From NCBI RefSeq assembly GCF_036669915.1, contig NC_089319.1:3929082-3993081 (forward strand): a stretch of DNA of 64,000 nucleotides, in the 5' to 3' direction. The notes under the pieces are model-generated. The model ran no database searches and was not told the origin of the DNA. It saw only the letters and a program-made list of their open reading frames with translations. Shown here in pieces: positions 45,102 to 57,700 of this stretch. The DNA is from Pocillopora verrucosa (Eukaryota; Cnidaria; Anthozoa; Scleractinia; Pocilloporidae). Position numbers and translations under genes: made by a program. Position 1 is the stretch's first letter. Each line of letters opens with the position of its first letter.

Positions 45102-46584
45102 TATCCGTTCCGTACTCCTCAATCGTGTTAAAATATCGCGATATTCAAAATAGAGGTCACACTAGTTGCTCTGTACGAACTTTGAGAAGTAATTCGCCGC
45201 CTTCTCTCTGTTTCAACGGAAAGTCACTTGGCAATAATGCCAAATTAGGCGAAAGAAATGTTTGAAACCGAAATTCGTGCGTTAGTTTCGCATCAGCACG
45301 GGAGTGTACAACAAGTTTTCGTCAATTTCCACATCTGTGCGTACTTAATATAAACGAACCTGCTTTAATATGCAAATTTCCCTAATCTTGTGTATTTGTC
45401 AAATGAGCGTCTGATTGGTTCGTGGATAGAGGCAAAATTTGTTCATTATGAGTGGACAAGGCCTGAACAAGAAAGCTCTCAAGGGTCGCAAGGCAATAAA
45501 CAATTAATTTACGCAATATTTCGCGGGAATTTCTGCACTCTGTTTACTATTTCCGTATGGCATGTCACGCCACAACAAATGTACGCATGACATTTACTTC
45601 ATAATGAAGTAAACCTGTCTGATGCGAATTGGTTCGTTTAAGTACATGACCGAGGGCATTGCAATTATCTTAATTAGTCACTATTGATGATCATCATCTC
45701 ATCGGAGAACAATGAACATGGAAACCGAAACAAAATTAGGTTGTTCCACCTAAATTGCCCCAAACTAAAAATATAAGTGTGACGCTGGGGAATATTTGGT
45801 ACCCTCTGCTTCTGGAAGCTTTCTGCAATCGCATATAATAAAACCTCCATTTTAAGTTTATCTTCTACTGTTTAAATGGTTAGACCTTATCAGCTATTCC
45901 ATCTGGCTTGAAAAAATTATTGCATCAAAAAACTTGCAATAGGGGGTGAAACTAAGTCTTAAAATACACATCTATTTGTTTTCCACTATTAAAACGTACC
46001 GCCTGAAATCATGTAGCGATGCATCACAATAATCTCTCCATGAGCTATAGTGTTAAAAGGGAGATTTTAGAAATTGTGTGTTGGTAGTTAATGAATCAAA
46101 GAAGAGAAAATGAATGTTCAAACCAAAGACAACAGGTGGTGGTCTGTGATAGCTAAAATATGTATATTTCGATGGTTTGCGATGATATTTAAGCAAAACA
46201 ACTCATGCAAACCGAACTTGTGGTGCATAAAAGTATTTCTGAATACTCACGATGTAGAGTACAGTACTGTATATCTTTCGTACTGCAATTTGTGCAAACT
46301 GAGCTAAAAAAAAATTATTTTAAGAGATGCCGAGAGTCTCATAGTGAAAGCACCAGACACAATAAAACTACATCGATTTGCGGCTCAGGGTTGCGGCTTT
46401 CCTGGAGACTGAAAACACCTGTTGTACTCTATTAGTTACTAACAATGGTGGAAAACGCCATACATATATCACTTGATATTTAAGAGCCGTCAATGAGCCG
46501 GCTCCTTTCAAAATATCCAAATTCAGCTTAATAGTAGGGCTTACAGATTCAAAAGATGGACAAAGCTGTCCGAGATCTGCCATA

Positions 46585-46935
46585 AACCGACGGAAGCGAT
46601 CGGAATCGAACGGAACAGTCCGAAATTAATCAAACGAATCAGAAATCGGACGGAACTGTCTAGAATCGGATAATACAGTCTTATATCAGGCGGATGAGTC
46701 CATAATCAGACACATCCAAAAAACACTTTAACTGAACTAGAGCCTCCATAAGAACGTAAAGTTCAAAAGGGCGGGTCATGAAAGCGTGCAAAATCAAACT
46801 AAGGCATCTGACAACGGACGGAAGCGCCCGAAATGGACTTACGAGTCCAAACTCCAGTGGAACCGTGCAAAATCGTGTGTAACCGTCCGAAGTCCTAAAG
46901 AAGCGTCGGGAATCGCACAGAAGCCTCCGGAATAA
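46585..46935. repeat. Degenerate about 20-bp minisatellite (GGACGGAA/GTCCGAAATC units)
   Basis: Words such as CGGACGGAA, CAGTCCGAAAT, GAATCGGA and AAGCGTC recur every 20 bases or so over about 350 bp, with heavy drift and a less repetitive middle (about 46720-46790). Confidence 0.55.
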
Positions 46936-48304
46936 ATCTGATGGAAAGACATGTTTCGCTTCTTTGCGATAGACGCTCCATCTTAGGTGATACGATTTTC
47001 TGCATATTTTTTGACAATGAACCTGAGATTAAATTAAAAGAAGAAAACAAATTATAAGAGGCTTATGTATTCCTTTATTTTTGAGTTTCTATGTTTTTGT
47101 CGACTTGTCCGAGAAGGGGCTTTCATTTTCTGTCAGAATAAAGTTTTTGTATTCGACAAATCATAACAAGGTTGTGCACAGTTAGGGGGGCTGTTAGTTA
47201 TTTGAGATTCGGGTCTTAGCTAATCTCTAGCAGTCGGGTTGTCTAATTTTGGGAATACACGGTTAACTAGACAAGCACACTGACCTAAAAGAGCGCAGAG
47301 CTAGATTTTTCGTGAAGATTTCTTTTTAAGTCCTAACTATTATTAAACAAGTCTTTCAGTTTCCAAGGTACTTTATTGTCTGTTGTATCCATGTCGTCTG
47401 TAATCGCAGAGCCGCGTGCACAAAAAAGCGTGGGGTGATACTCTATTCTTTCAAATTGTCATCGGATGGGAAGTTTACTCTCTGATGAATTTCCGCCTAG
47501 TTTACCAGCGTATTACAACTTTAACTCTTTAAGAGTTTTAATTTGCAAGAACGAACCATCAGATGACAGTAGGATTAGGGATTAGGTAATTTAAGGGGCG
47601 ATGTACTCCTAAGGAATGATTAGTGTCCAGTCTACCCACACTTGTGTCAAAATCAAACATGGCGGAGAATCTATGGCAACTGTGATTTCAATCAAAAGCG
47701 TCGCGAAGTGAGAATTTGTGTCCACCTAGTGATTTTCATAACATTTACATTAAGAGGCCATGGAGAAAACCATTCTGCTCTATCAAGATGTTACGTAAGC
47801 TCTTATTTGCAAGGCAAAGAAGGTAAAGTTTATCAGCTCGGAGAATTCTTAAGCAAGAGAGCAGGCTAGGGAATATATTTTCGAGAAAGGTAAACAAATT
47901 AATTCTTGTGATCTATACTTGTCTTCAACTCACGATTCGCCTTTTGTGAGCTGTTTACGTTTTCGTTCCATATGATGATGTTCAGGATAGGCCGAGATTG
48001 CATCTTGAAACATTTTCGTGCAGATTGTCATTGGAATTATCACTGCAATTTGCATGACCTCTGTACACATTCATTTAACGTCGTCATCGTAAAAGGCAAG
48101 TCAATAAAAGATGGTCAACTTTACAGCTGATGGGGCGAGTAATTTATGTGCTTTGGAAAATCACTCAGAAATTTTTCACAAATCCCTTTTATCCCTTGAT
48201 TATCGACGGAAGTCGAGTCTAACTCATAAGTTCATTCGTCTTTAATCAAAATGAATCGGAGAGACCTGTGCAACACAACATAACCAGGTTCCTTTAGAAT
48301 ATTC

Positions 48305-48441
48305 GGTAAAGTTTCCGCACAGCCCCATACTATTGTAAAACAAATCTGTTTTCCTAATGGCAATGTATTGCTTTTGTCATTGTTTTCTTTATTCAAGAGC
48401 TGAATGCATTATGAAGTAGGGGGCTGTGCGGTAATTTTACC
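48305..48441. mobile_element. 137-bp TIR MITE, copy 3
   Basis: Ends GGTAAAGTTTCCGCACAGCC and GGCTGTGCGGTAATTTTACC. Flanked on both sides by GAATATTC (48297-48304 and 48442-48449), a perfect 8-bp target duplication. It ends 249 bp before the first coding exon of the CCDC33-like gene. Confidence 0.9.
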
Positions 48442-48711
48442 GAATATTCTCTTGAAGAATTTCAAAAAAATGCATTACGTTCGGAAGGCGTCTGCAATGA
48501 CCGCAAATATTTGCTCTATATAATTGTAATTATCTTACTGAACACCTGTTTATACCAGTTTTTCCTCAGGGATCCACTGATCGGTCTTTTCAGTCTAAGT
48601 AAAGTAATTATTATTATCATTACTCCTACAGACATTATCAAAGTGAATGTTATTTAGAATAATTCCTCTTTTTGAAATATTATTTTGCAGGTTATACCGA
48701 GTTCATTAAGG

Positions 48712-51700
48712 ATGGGAGATGATGATAAGCCCCTTCGCTTCACCATTGAAATCTTCAATGCCCAATTTGTAACTTCAGGAAGATACTTTTTGATTTTAAG
48801 AATAGTTGGAAGCAAGGTTAAACAGTCTAAATTGAAGCTATATGTGGGCAGTTCTGATGTAGCATTGGAGGATTATCAGTTTACTACAGATGCATGTTTA
48901 GAAGATGGGGATCCTGAGACTTTGGTGACCTTCACAGATTCAGTCATCACCTTTTGGATGCCTCCTGGTATGTTTATTGCTCTTTATCTATATTTGTCAT
49001 CCATAGTTGTTGTTAGAAGCCAACAGATGAGGGATGAAACCTACCAGCTGTCAAAACATTTTATGCTGTCCTAGTGAATTGTGATCACAGACAGTAAATA
49101 GCTATGATTTGACTGATTCTAATGTCAATGTCTAACAAGGAAAAGTCACTAAAATATGTCTCAGAAAGCTAGAAATCATGTCTCTGAGAATTTCTAATAT
49201 TTGGGGGAACACACCATTCAGACCTCTTCTAAAGTGTGTGTTGCTTTGCAACGCGCCATGCTTGGTATGCAGGATTTGGATTTATCTGAATATGAATTGC
49301 TTACAAGGAAATTCTTGAGGGATGTGGCAGTGGAGGCTTCCTGTCATTTGTGTGATGTGTACAGCCTTATACTTTGTCATGTAAAACTTGTTTTGTTCAA
49401 GGTGGCATTGAGTTGTAAACAAATCTAAATATTGGTTATATTGCTTAATAAGTTCAATTTCTTTTGAACATTCAATATCAGAGAGTGTGGATGGGGATAT
49501 TCAACTTGTGATAGAAGCATATCGTCTTCCAGAGAATCCCATGCATGAAGGTGACAAGTGTGGGGAGGCCGTGTTTAGTGTCTTCCCTAGAAGGGGTGCA
49601 TTGTTCTCAGGCGTGCGGCGGTCAACACCATCAACTAAAGATTCTAATGAACTATACCAGTTCGAGACCAACATTACACTGAATCAAGTCCAAGAAGATG
49701 AAGGACTTTGGATTAGTTGTGGTTCAATCAGGGCAGCTATGCGACTTGTATTTGAAGAGGAAGAGCAACCAAGTAAGCTGCATTTTAAATGCTTTTTAAT
49801 GTAGTTCTGATTTATTGGTAGGTCAGTTGGTCTGGGTTGCTCTAAATGAGATTGAGGTAATCAGGTGTTGGTGCAAAATCCTGCTGTAGTTATTCTGTGG
49901 CTTTGCAGAAAGTTTTACCATTTAGATTTTGTGGAAGGAAAATGTGATTGGTGCTTGACATGTTTAAATAAAATTGTAACTCAAAGCTGAGTAGTATTCC
50001 AACACAAACCTGCATAGCTTTGCAAAGATATGAGAGCAAAGGATATTTTAAAGTGGATTGTTTGTTGTTTGTTTCTTAGCCAACAAATTTCAGTTGGAAA
50101 AATTGAGTAACATGGCCTTGTCAGGTAGAAACAGCTTACTTAAACAGCAAATAACAGCAGGAAGTTTAGCCAACTTGTTCCCAGGTAGTGAGTTTAAAGT
50201 ACATAAGACTGGAAAAACTTTGGAGAAAGAGCATGCCAGCAAGGAAACATTGGGAGAAGACAGAGATGTTGTAGATATTCAGTTACAGGTTTTACAATGT
50301 GAGTATTATAATGAGACTGCATGCCCATTGGAATACAGATAGTGGATGGTTTTTAAGCATAATTTACGTAGTTAAAAAATTGGCCTTTAGATATTTGGTT
50401 CACCTTATACAGAATATCTACATCTACTGCGAATAATCTCTCAATTTTTCTGTTCAATTGATTCCGCTACTAGGTACTGTTAGCAAAATTTGAGTTGTAC
50501 TTCTGTTTAAGTTAGTTTGAAATCTTTACTATCAGGCTGTACTTGGAGAATTTTTTTAGTACTTGGAAAAGGAAGGTCAATGTGTTGCCCACTTGAGTTC
50601 AGCTTATGAAGCTTAACTATATTTGCAAGTTTGGGTTTTTTGTGACTGAGTAATAGGTGTCCTGTGGTGACTATGTCTAGAATGAATAGAATGAGATTAT
50701 GATAAATGATTTTTAGTGGTTACTACTAATAAAACAAAATTCTGCCAAAAGTTTTTTACAGTTATTGGTTTTCACTGGTAATCATTTATTGCTCAGTTGA
50801 GAACTTTTCTGGGTTGTTTTGAAACTTTTGAAAAGGCCAGCCGAAGTGTATATGAGTCTAACTGGTAATGAAAATCATTCTTGCTCAGGTTACAGCCAGC
50901 AAAGATCTCTGTTATGACTTTGTTTAGGTATACATATATATTTCTAGTTAGTTTATTGACTAAAGCTGCCAGGTTTTATTTCAAAAGAATTTAAATGGTT
51001 TTAGGTACTGAGTCCTTCATAGTTCAAAAACAGGAAGACGCAGGAAGTTTAGCTAACTTTTTACCTGACAGCAGAGAGGTAGAGAACAAAGACAGCAGAA
51101 CTTTAGCCACAGATGTTGAAAATGAAGAAGTGATCTCTTTCTGTGAGTTGAAACAATGGCTTACTCAATTTTCTGTAAGGTTTATAACTACCATGGTATA
51201 CTGTTTGGTGCTTTTAGGGAGCAGTTAGTGTCATTTACCGATGATTTCTGAGGGTCATCGCGCAGCAGTATTATTTATTATAAATAATATGTGGCATATC
51301 AGTTACAGTTGTGTTGAACAGAAAATTAACCTTTTTTAAAAGCCAGAACTTGTGTTCTAGGGGAAAAGGAGAGTCACTTCAGGTGTGCTCCTGATAAGAT
51401 GTCCAACCAACAAACAGGAAACTCAATTGATAGCTCAGATAGTCAGATAACAAGTGGCATAGAGTTAGACAGAAAGCTTCATGTAAATGAGGTGACCAAT
51501 GATAAAGTAGAAAGATTTTTGGAAGAGAAACTGACGCCACCAGAAGTTGAGGGGAGTTTGTTTAAAGCAATGCAGCCAACGGTGGACCATGTGGACAAAA
51601 GTCCATTAGAACTTGCCACAGAGAAGAGAGAGTATTTAACTGAACAGGAACTACAATATGATAGCTGTAGATGGAGAACTCCAGATGACAGGTTGCGTTT

Positions 51701-54700
51701 TGTTGAAAAAAGTGATGAGGCAAGAGTCGCAAATGTGAAGGAAAGAGGCAACAGAGAAGGATTTCCATCCTGCACAGAAAGACAGTCAGGTTTCAGTATA
51801 TATCCTAAAGTGATAATGTTTACTTGTAAGGATGATGCACCACTCATGAAGCTTAGATCACTTGGTTTGTGAATTTTTTCAAATGACTATGATCAACACT
51901 GTGCCATTAAAAGTAATTGTAATAATTGCAAAAGGAACTCCATTTGGTATCAACAGAATGAAGCTTAGGAACAAAAAGCAGCGCTGAGCAAGTGGGAAGC
52001 TGAAAAGAGGCTTATGATGCTGTGACAGATTGTTTTTCCATTGTTAGAAATTACTCCTGATTGTGAATGTTTTTTTTTTTCCTGTTAGAACCTTCTAAGA
52101 AGCCACAACCAATTCAAATTTCCAGAGAACCTAAACCAGGTCCTTCAACTGCACCAGATACTCCAGCAGGGTTTAAAAAAGTGAGTAACTTTTCTCCAAT
52201 TTATGCTTTATTTAATGCTTTTTAACTCCCATGATCTGATTGTTAATTCTCCCCTCTAACTGACACACAATTCCTTGTAAATAAGTTATGAGAATTTGGT
52301 GTTAGATCAAGATAACAACTTCTTTCTGATAAGTTCGAGTATTCTCACTACCTGGTGGCTGGATAATGTACATATATTATAGGGAGAAGTTACAAGTTAA
52401 TCACTTGCAGGAATTAATGGGTTAAACAATTTTTCTTGTGCACTGACTTACATGAGGTTTTATTGAAAGTCTAAGGTAAGATGTGGGGGTCACTGTCAGT
52501 TACCTGTTTATTCTTGTTCTGTTGATGTCAACCATAAGATATTTTGAAGGCAGGTACCCCCATCCATACCTCTTACTCCTACCTCTCACTTCATGCATCC
52601 TCTTATCACTTCCTTACTTCTCATTCTTTACCTCTTCCCCCTGTTTCGCATCCCCTTTCCCTCACCTCTAACCTATAACCTTTATCATTCTCATGCCCTT
52701 TCCTCATGTGCTGCCTACTCCCCATCCTCTTACATGTCACACAACCCTCCCCCCTGCTTCTTGCTCTTCAGCCTCAGCCACTCCCTTCCCATCACCCTCT
52801 CAACCAACTCAACCTCATGTCCTATCTCCACCCCTCCCCCCCTCACCTGACACAGTCACTCTTCAATTTAGTTGGTCTCCCTGACTCCTGACCTGTATTT
52901 TTTTCTGAGGGTTTATCATACATTTCATCCAATCAGATCCAGGAGTCTGCCCTTGGTTCACATGTTAACAGTATACCTGTGCATCATCTATGTGGAAGCA
53001 ACACAGCAAGAGAAGGAAAATGTGAAGTAGCAGTTCTTATTCATGGTGCTTTAGGACTGCCAATGAAATCTGATGGAAGGGTTCCACAGCCATACATTGT
53101 GGGGTGAGTTGTAGAAACTACTGAGTGACTGGTAAAAGAACAATAGTTTGTCTGACATCCTTATATCATGTAACAGCTTATGATTATTTTATTATGCCAG
53201 TGTTAGTGCTTTAAAAGTAACAATGGATATGAAGTCATTGCCAAAGAAGGTAGAAACAATTTATGTAAGTACTTAATTAACTATGCTAAGGTTTTTTGTA
53301 TACATGTACATCCACAAATTTGACTTTCATCTCCACCAAGTGATGTGGAAACACTTCACTCTCCCCTCAATTATGATCAAACAGTGTTATTCAGTCATGA
53401 CAATTTATTCTTGTTACTAACATTGATAAAGGGCTATTGGAACATTTTGTTACATTGTTACAGGAAGTCCAGAAGAGCAGTGGCCCAGATGCAAATGGGA
53501 CAGTCAGTGACCCATGCTGTCATTCAACCAACACACTCTCCATCTTGGGAGGAACTGCTGCTGATTGAAGTTAATGAGGATGAAGCTAATAATGAAGGTT
53601 TGTCTTACAAAAATTTCAAACAAGCTGTTAGCAAACTGGTATATATTTACATGAATACCTATTTCTTTTCTTGCACAGCTGTTATCTTGCTGGTGGCAGA
53701 CCATCCCAGCAAAGAGTTACTGACAGAGTTTACAATGCCACTCAGTCATTTGAAGCCTTTCCATCAATATCATTTGGAATTGGTTCAGGTATTGTACACT
53801 GGTGTGTGTGAAAAGGGCATACTATTTATTCACAGATTTTTGGAAGAGTGAAGCATGCAGTTAGGCTTCCTGTGGCTGTTTTCTCAGCTCTGTTCTTTTA
53901 CTCTGCTCAAAAGCTTGGGTGAAAGAGTGCTGGCTAGAGCTACTTGTTTAAAAATTGAGTGGTGTTTTGGTGGCCATTTTTTACTGATGTTAAGTGTCCT
54001 TAGTCACTTTGAGTCATGGAATCCAGGATAAATTTCGGCGATAATTGGGCCACCTGGATCCTTGTGCAGATTATTAATCTGTAGACGTTCATTTGACTCT
54101 TGTGCCTGGTTTTTTGTTTTGTTTTGCTTTTTTCAACAGCCCAATTCAGAACTTAGTGGTGATACAAGACTGTACATCACACTGATGAAGAAACTGGACA
54201 AGTTACCTCTTCCTTCTGTAGATGCAAAAATTTATGGCATAGAGGTAAAGCAAACATAAGAGAGTGACATTTGATTTTGGAGAGCTAGGCTGGTCATCTG
54301 CTACAATGTTGACTTTATTAAAAGGAAATCTCCTGCAGTGTCCACTTTTGCTTTATCCTAGGTATTACTGAGGGGTGTGGACTCACCCATTTTAAGTCAA
54401 ATGGGTCCACTAATTGCAACAGGAAGAATTGTGAATGACTGGAGACAATACAAGTAAGTGTGTGTGTACCTGTACCTTTAGCTAAAATAATAACCATGCA
54501 ATAACTGTCCTAATAATTTTCAAGAAGTAATCAAGTGGACAAAATAATAAGAAATCAGCAATGAATAGAGTGTAATGAAGTTACGGGCACCAAACATAAA
54601 TGATAGCTGAATTTGAATAGAATAAACACAGAATACCAATATGTGTGATGATGATGATGACAGGAAATAACAACTGAACATGATGCCATAGTATGGTTAA

Positions 54701-57700
54701 ACGACCTTAACCCTTTACATCCTAATATCAGTATACATATTCTCTATACTGTCCTCCATACAAGTCCAAGGAGGCTGACAAGGAGAATTTATTTAACAAT
54801 CAAGAGCTGCTTTAGTTAGTGATCATCTCTTCTATTCTCATAACTTTCATGTTTAATTCAGGGGTGATATAGTGAGGAGAAATTAGATGCTAGTCACTCT
54901 TAGGGGGTAAAGGGTTAAAGAAGAAGTAATTATTCAAATAATTTGTTGTAAATATTTGTGACAAGTATATTTTTAAAGGATAAGCGATATGTAAACTATG
55001 AATTACCACAGAAATAGAGCACTCCTTTTACTTTTATTATCTTGCTCATTACTTTACTTCTCATTCATTCCTGATAAATGTTGTGTTCATCCAAGGGAAA
55101 CCATGTTATCAGCCCAGCCCAGACCAGCTGGGATAACAGTCACCACCATTCACTTCCCATCTCCACACCCAACATCGTTTGCCATAGCAGGAACGGCAAA
55201 TGAGTATGGAGCTCCACAACTGACAACCACTGCTGGGCCCCAGGAACAGCCTCAGTGGAACCAGACTATGTTTTTTCTAGGGGATAAATCAAGTTTATTC
55301 ACTACTGAATCAGCTTTAGTTTTAGAATATTACCCAGCTTCACTAGGTAAGATAATAGTGATGCACTTGTGTTACAATTAGATACTGCTTGTACTTGTTT
55401 GTAGACAACACAACCTAGTGGTTACTACACTGTTCTCTTGTTATGACATGTGATTTTGAGACCTGATGAGGATTATTGTGATGTGTTCTTGGTCAGGGCT
55501 CTCTATTAGAAGTATAGGTGGGTACTGGTGAATTGTCAGGGAAATTTTTTGAAAGACTGGGACTAGCTTCCAATCTAGGGGAGAAACAATACTCTAAGAT
55601 GTCATGGAAACCAAGTTTAGATGTGCAATTAATAGGCTGCTGATCCTTAAGACTTGACTTTTTCTATTTTGACCAATTGAAAAGGCTATTATGTAAATCA
55701 TTTTCACCTGTTTATATTGATCACCTAATATTTGGGGTAGGAGTAGGTTGAGATAAGATAGCAATACACATAGCTCTTTATGTTATGACATTTGGTTCTG
55801 GTGTGGTAGGCTACTTGAATTTGTAAACAAACTTGCACATGGCTAAAACTGGTACTGTTGATTATATTGAACAGCAATGACCAGAGACTGTTGGCAGCTA
55901 ACCAGCCCTGTTGGTTACTCCTACCAAACAATGGATCAGTTGCTGCTTTCCAGCTTGCAGTGGGACAGTGCAAAAATGGGGCTAAGGGTAGATAATCTGC
56001 CAGTTGAGGTGAATTTCTAGGGTTCTTTGGTTAACTATGTCACATATATGTAACCTTACTATAATGGTAACAAAGGGGTCATGAAAAATAAAAATAAATC
56101 TGAAGTGTTGCAAGGATTTGAATCTCTCACCTTCTGATTTTATCATGGTCACTTTCACAAAACTGACTACAAAATGACCACAAAATTAGGAGATTGAGGT
56201 TTGAATGGTTGTGGATTCAAAAATGTTTCCCTGTTCCACCTCTTGTGACAAGTGTCAAACATCTTTCCTCAATTGGTTCTGTCTGTAATATAAGAAAGTT
56301 TTAGATTGAATTTTTTAAGGCAAGATTCAAAACTGAAAAACATGGATCAATACAGTTAAACCTACATGACATGAACAAAAAGTTTAATAGTATGAATTAG
56401 GACAACCACTGTTAGCAAAAGTAATCTGGTTTTTTAATTATTTTCTTATTGCTTTACTCTGTTTTCCTATAAATTAAAGGGAGTTCTGTGGACCTTAAGT
56501 TCCTCCAGAGTCAAAATTTTTGTTACCAGGCACTGAGGAAAACTTGCTTGTTGTTGTTTTAATTTATGTTTTTAATGTATGTTTCTAGGGTTCCAATCTG
56601 AGAACTGCTGTTGGCTTAGGCCCCACCGTTGGAATGGTACTCAGACTTGTCACAGATGAGGTATGTAGAAATATCGCTGTATGCAGCTGGTAAAGAGTTC
56701 ACACATATATATACTTTATGTCAGTTTTACTGACTGAGGAAGATTGATCAATTAATAGTTTTTGATTAGAAGATAGATGAATCTTCCGTTTATCAGTGCT
56801 ATGAATTCTGTTTTAAGAGGTCTGATACCTTACAAGGGGGGAGGGGGTGGGAAGGTAGCAAAATTTCCTTTCGCGTCATACTTAAGAAACCAGAAACCTG
56901 GCAATTTGAGAAAATTGGCCCGTATGTAGACTGTAACTTTCCTTTAAGGTGTTTCTTATGGTTTGTTTTTGTTGTGAGTTGGTTACGTATCACACTAGTA
57001 CAATTTACATTGAAATTGGTTTCTCGTGGTTACAGATGGGATCGTTTTGTCACTCACACATGCTTTTGTCTTACAGAAACCTGACCAGCTCTTGTCTGCC
57101 GCCCACTTGTCTTCATTACCAGTTTTCAGGGAAGGACCTCAAGCAGCACCTCATGATGAGCCTGTACAGGCAGAGAATTTCGGAAAAGCAGGACAGGTGG
57201 TTAATTTATAATCGTGAATTTGATTGGTAAAGAGGAATTTAGCTTAATTTTTTTCATAAGTATGACGCGGACAGAAATTTCCGAAGCCATAAAAGAAGTG
57301 AAACTAATGGCCTCTCCTCCCCTCAACCGATGAGATGCCTTGCCAGTAAGTTAGAGGGATTACACGCCTTGATGCCCGAACCGGCTTCAAAGTTAGCTGG
57401 TTTCCAGTTGCCAAGGCTAGATAAACATGACTCTTCAGTAAAGATACTACACAGAGGAAACATACGTTGAGGAACCAGGGTTAGATTCACTAACTTGTTT
57501 CTGTTTTTTCTTTCCAGGCACCTTATGGGCTTCCTCCAATGAATGCAGTCAAAAAAATGTTGCCACAATTTCATTCTTTATACACTGCGCCAAGAAATGA
57601 ACCAGTCAAAGAATATGTGCCACTGGGGAAATTATCACCTCAAGAAGGGTGAGGCTTTAGTGAAGTATTTCACTGCTGGGGCAGATATAGACGATGCACA

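Larger units (their letters stand above)
45102..48690. other. Gap between the ARL4-like gene and the CCDC33-like gene
   Basis: Divergent 5' flanks of two genes, 3.6 kb. Contains a degenerate minisatellite (46585-46935) and a 137-bp MITE (48305-48441). An ATGGCGGAG at about 47672 opens only eight codons. The CCDC33-like 5'UTR exon must lie somewhere before 48691, but I could not place it. Confidence 0.4.

Noticed and set aside
47659..47700. ATGGCGGAG as the CCDC33-like first exon
   Set aside because: Opens only eight codons and a possible donor gives the wrong phase for the exon at 48691.
10147..48441. Regularly built repeated units that could suggest a CRISPR array
   Set aside because: Copies are far apart, have inverted ends and target duplications, and the genome is eukaryotic.
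52593..52891. Three overlapping plus-strand frames rich in Ser, Pro and Leu
   Set aside because: Produced by the pyrimidine-rich low-complexity tract.
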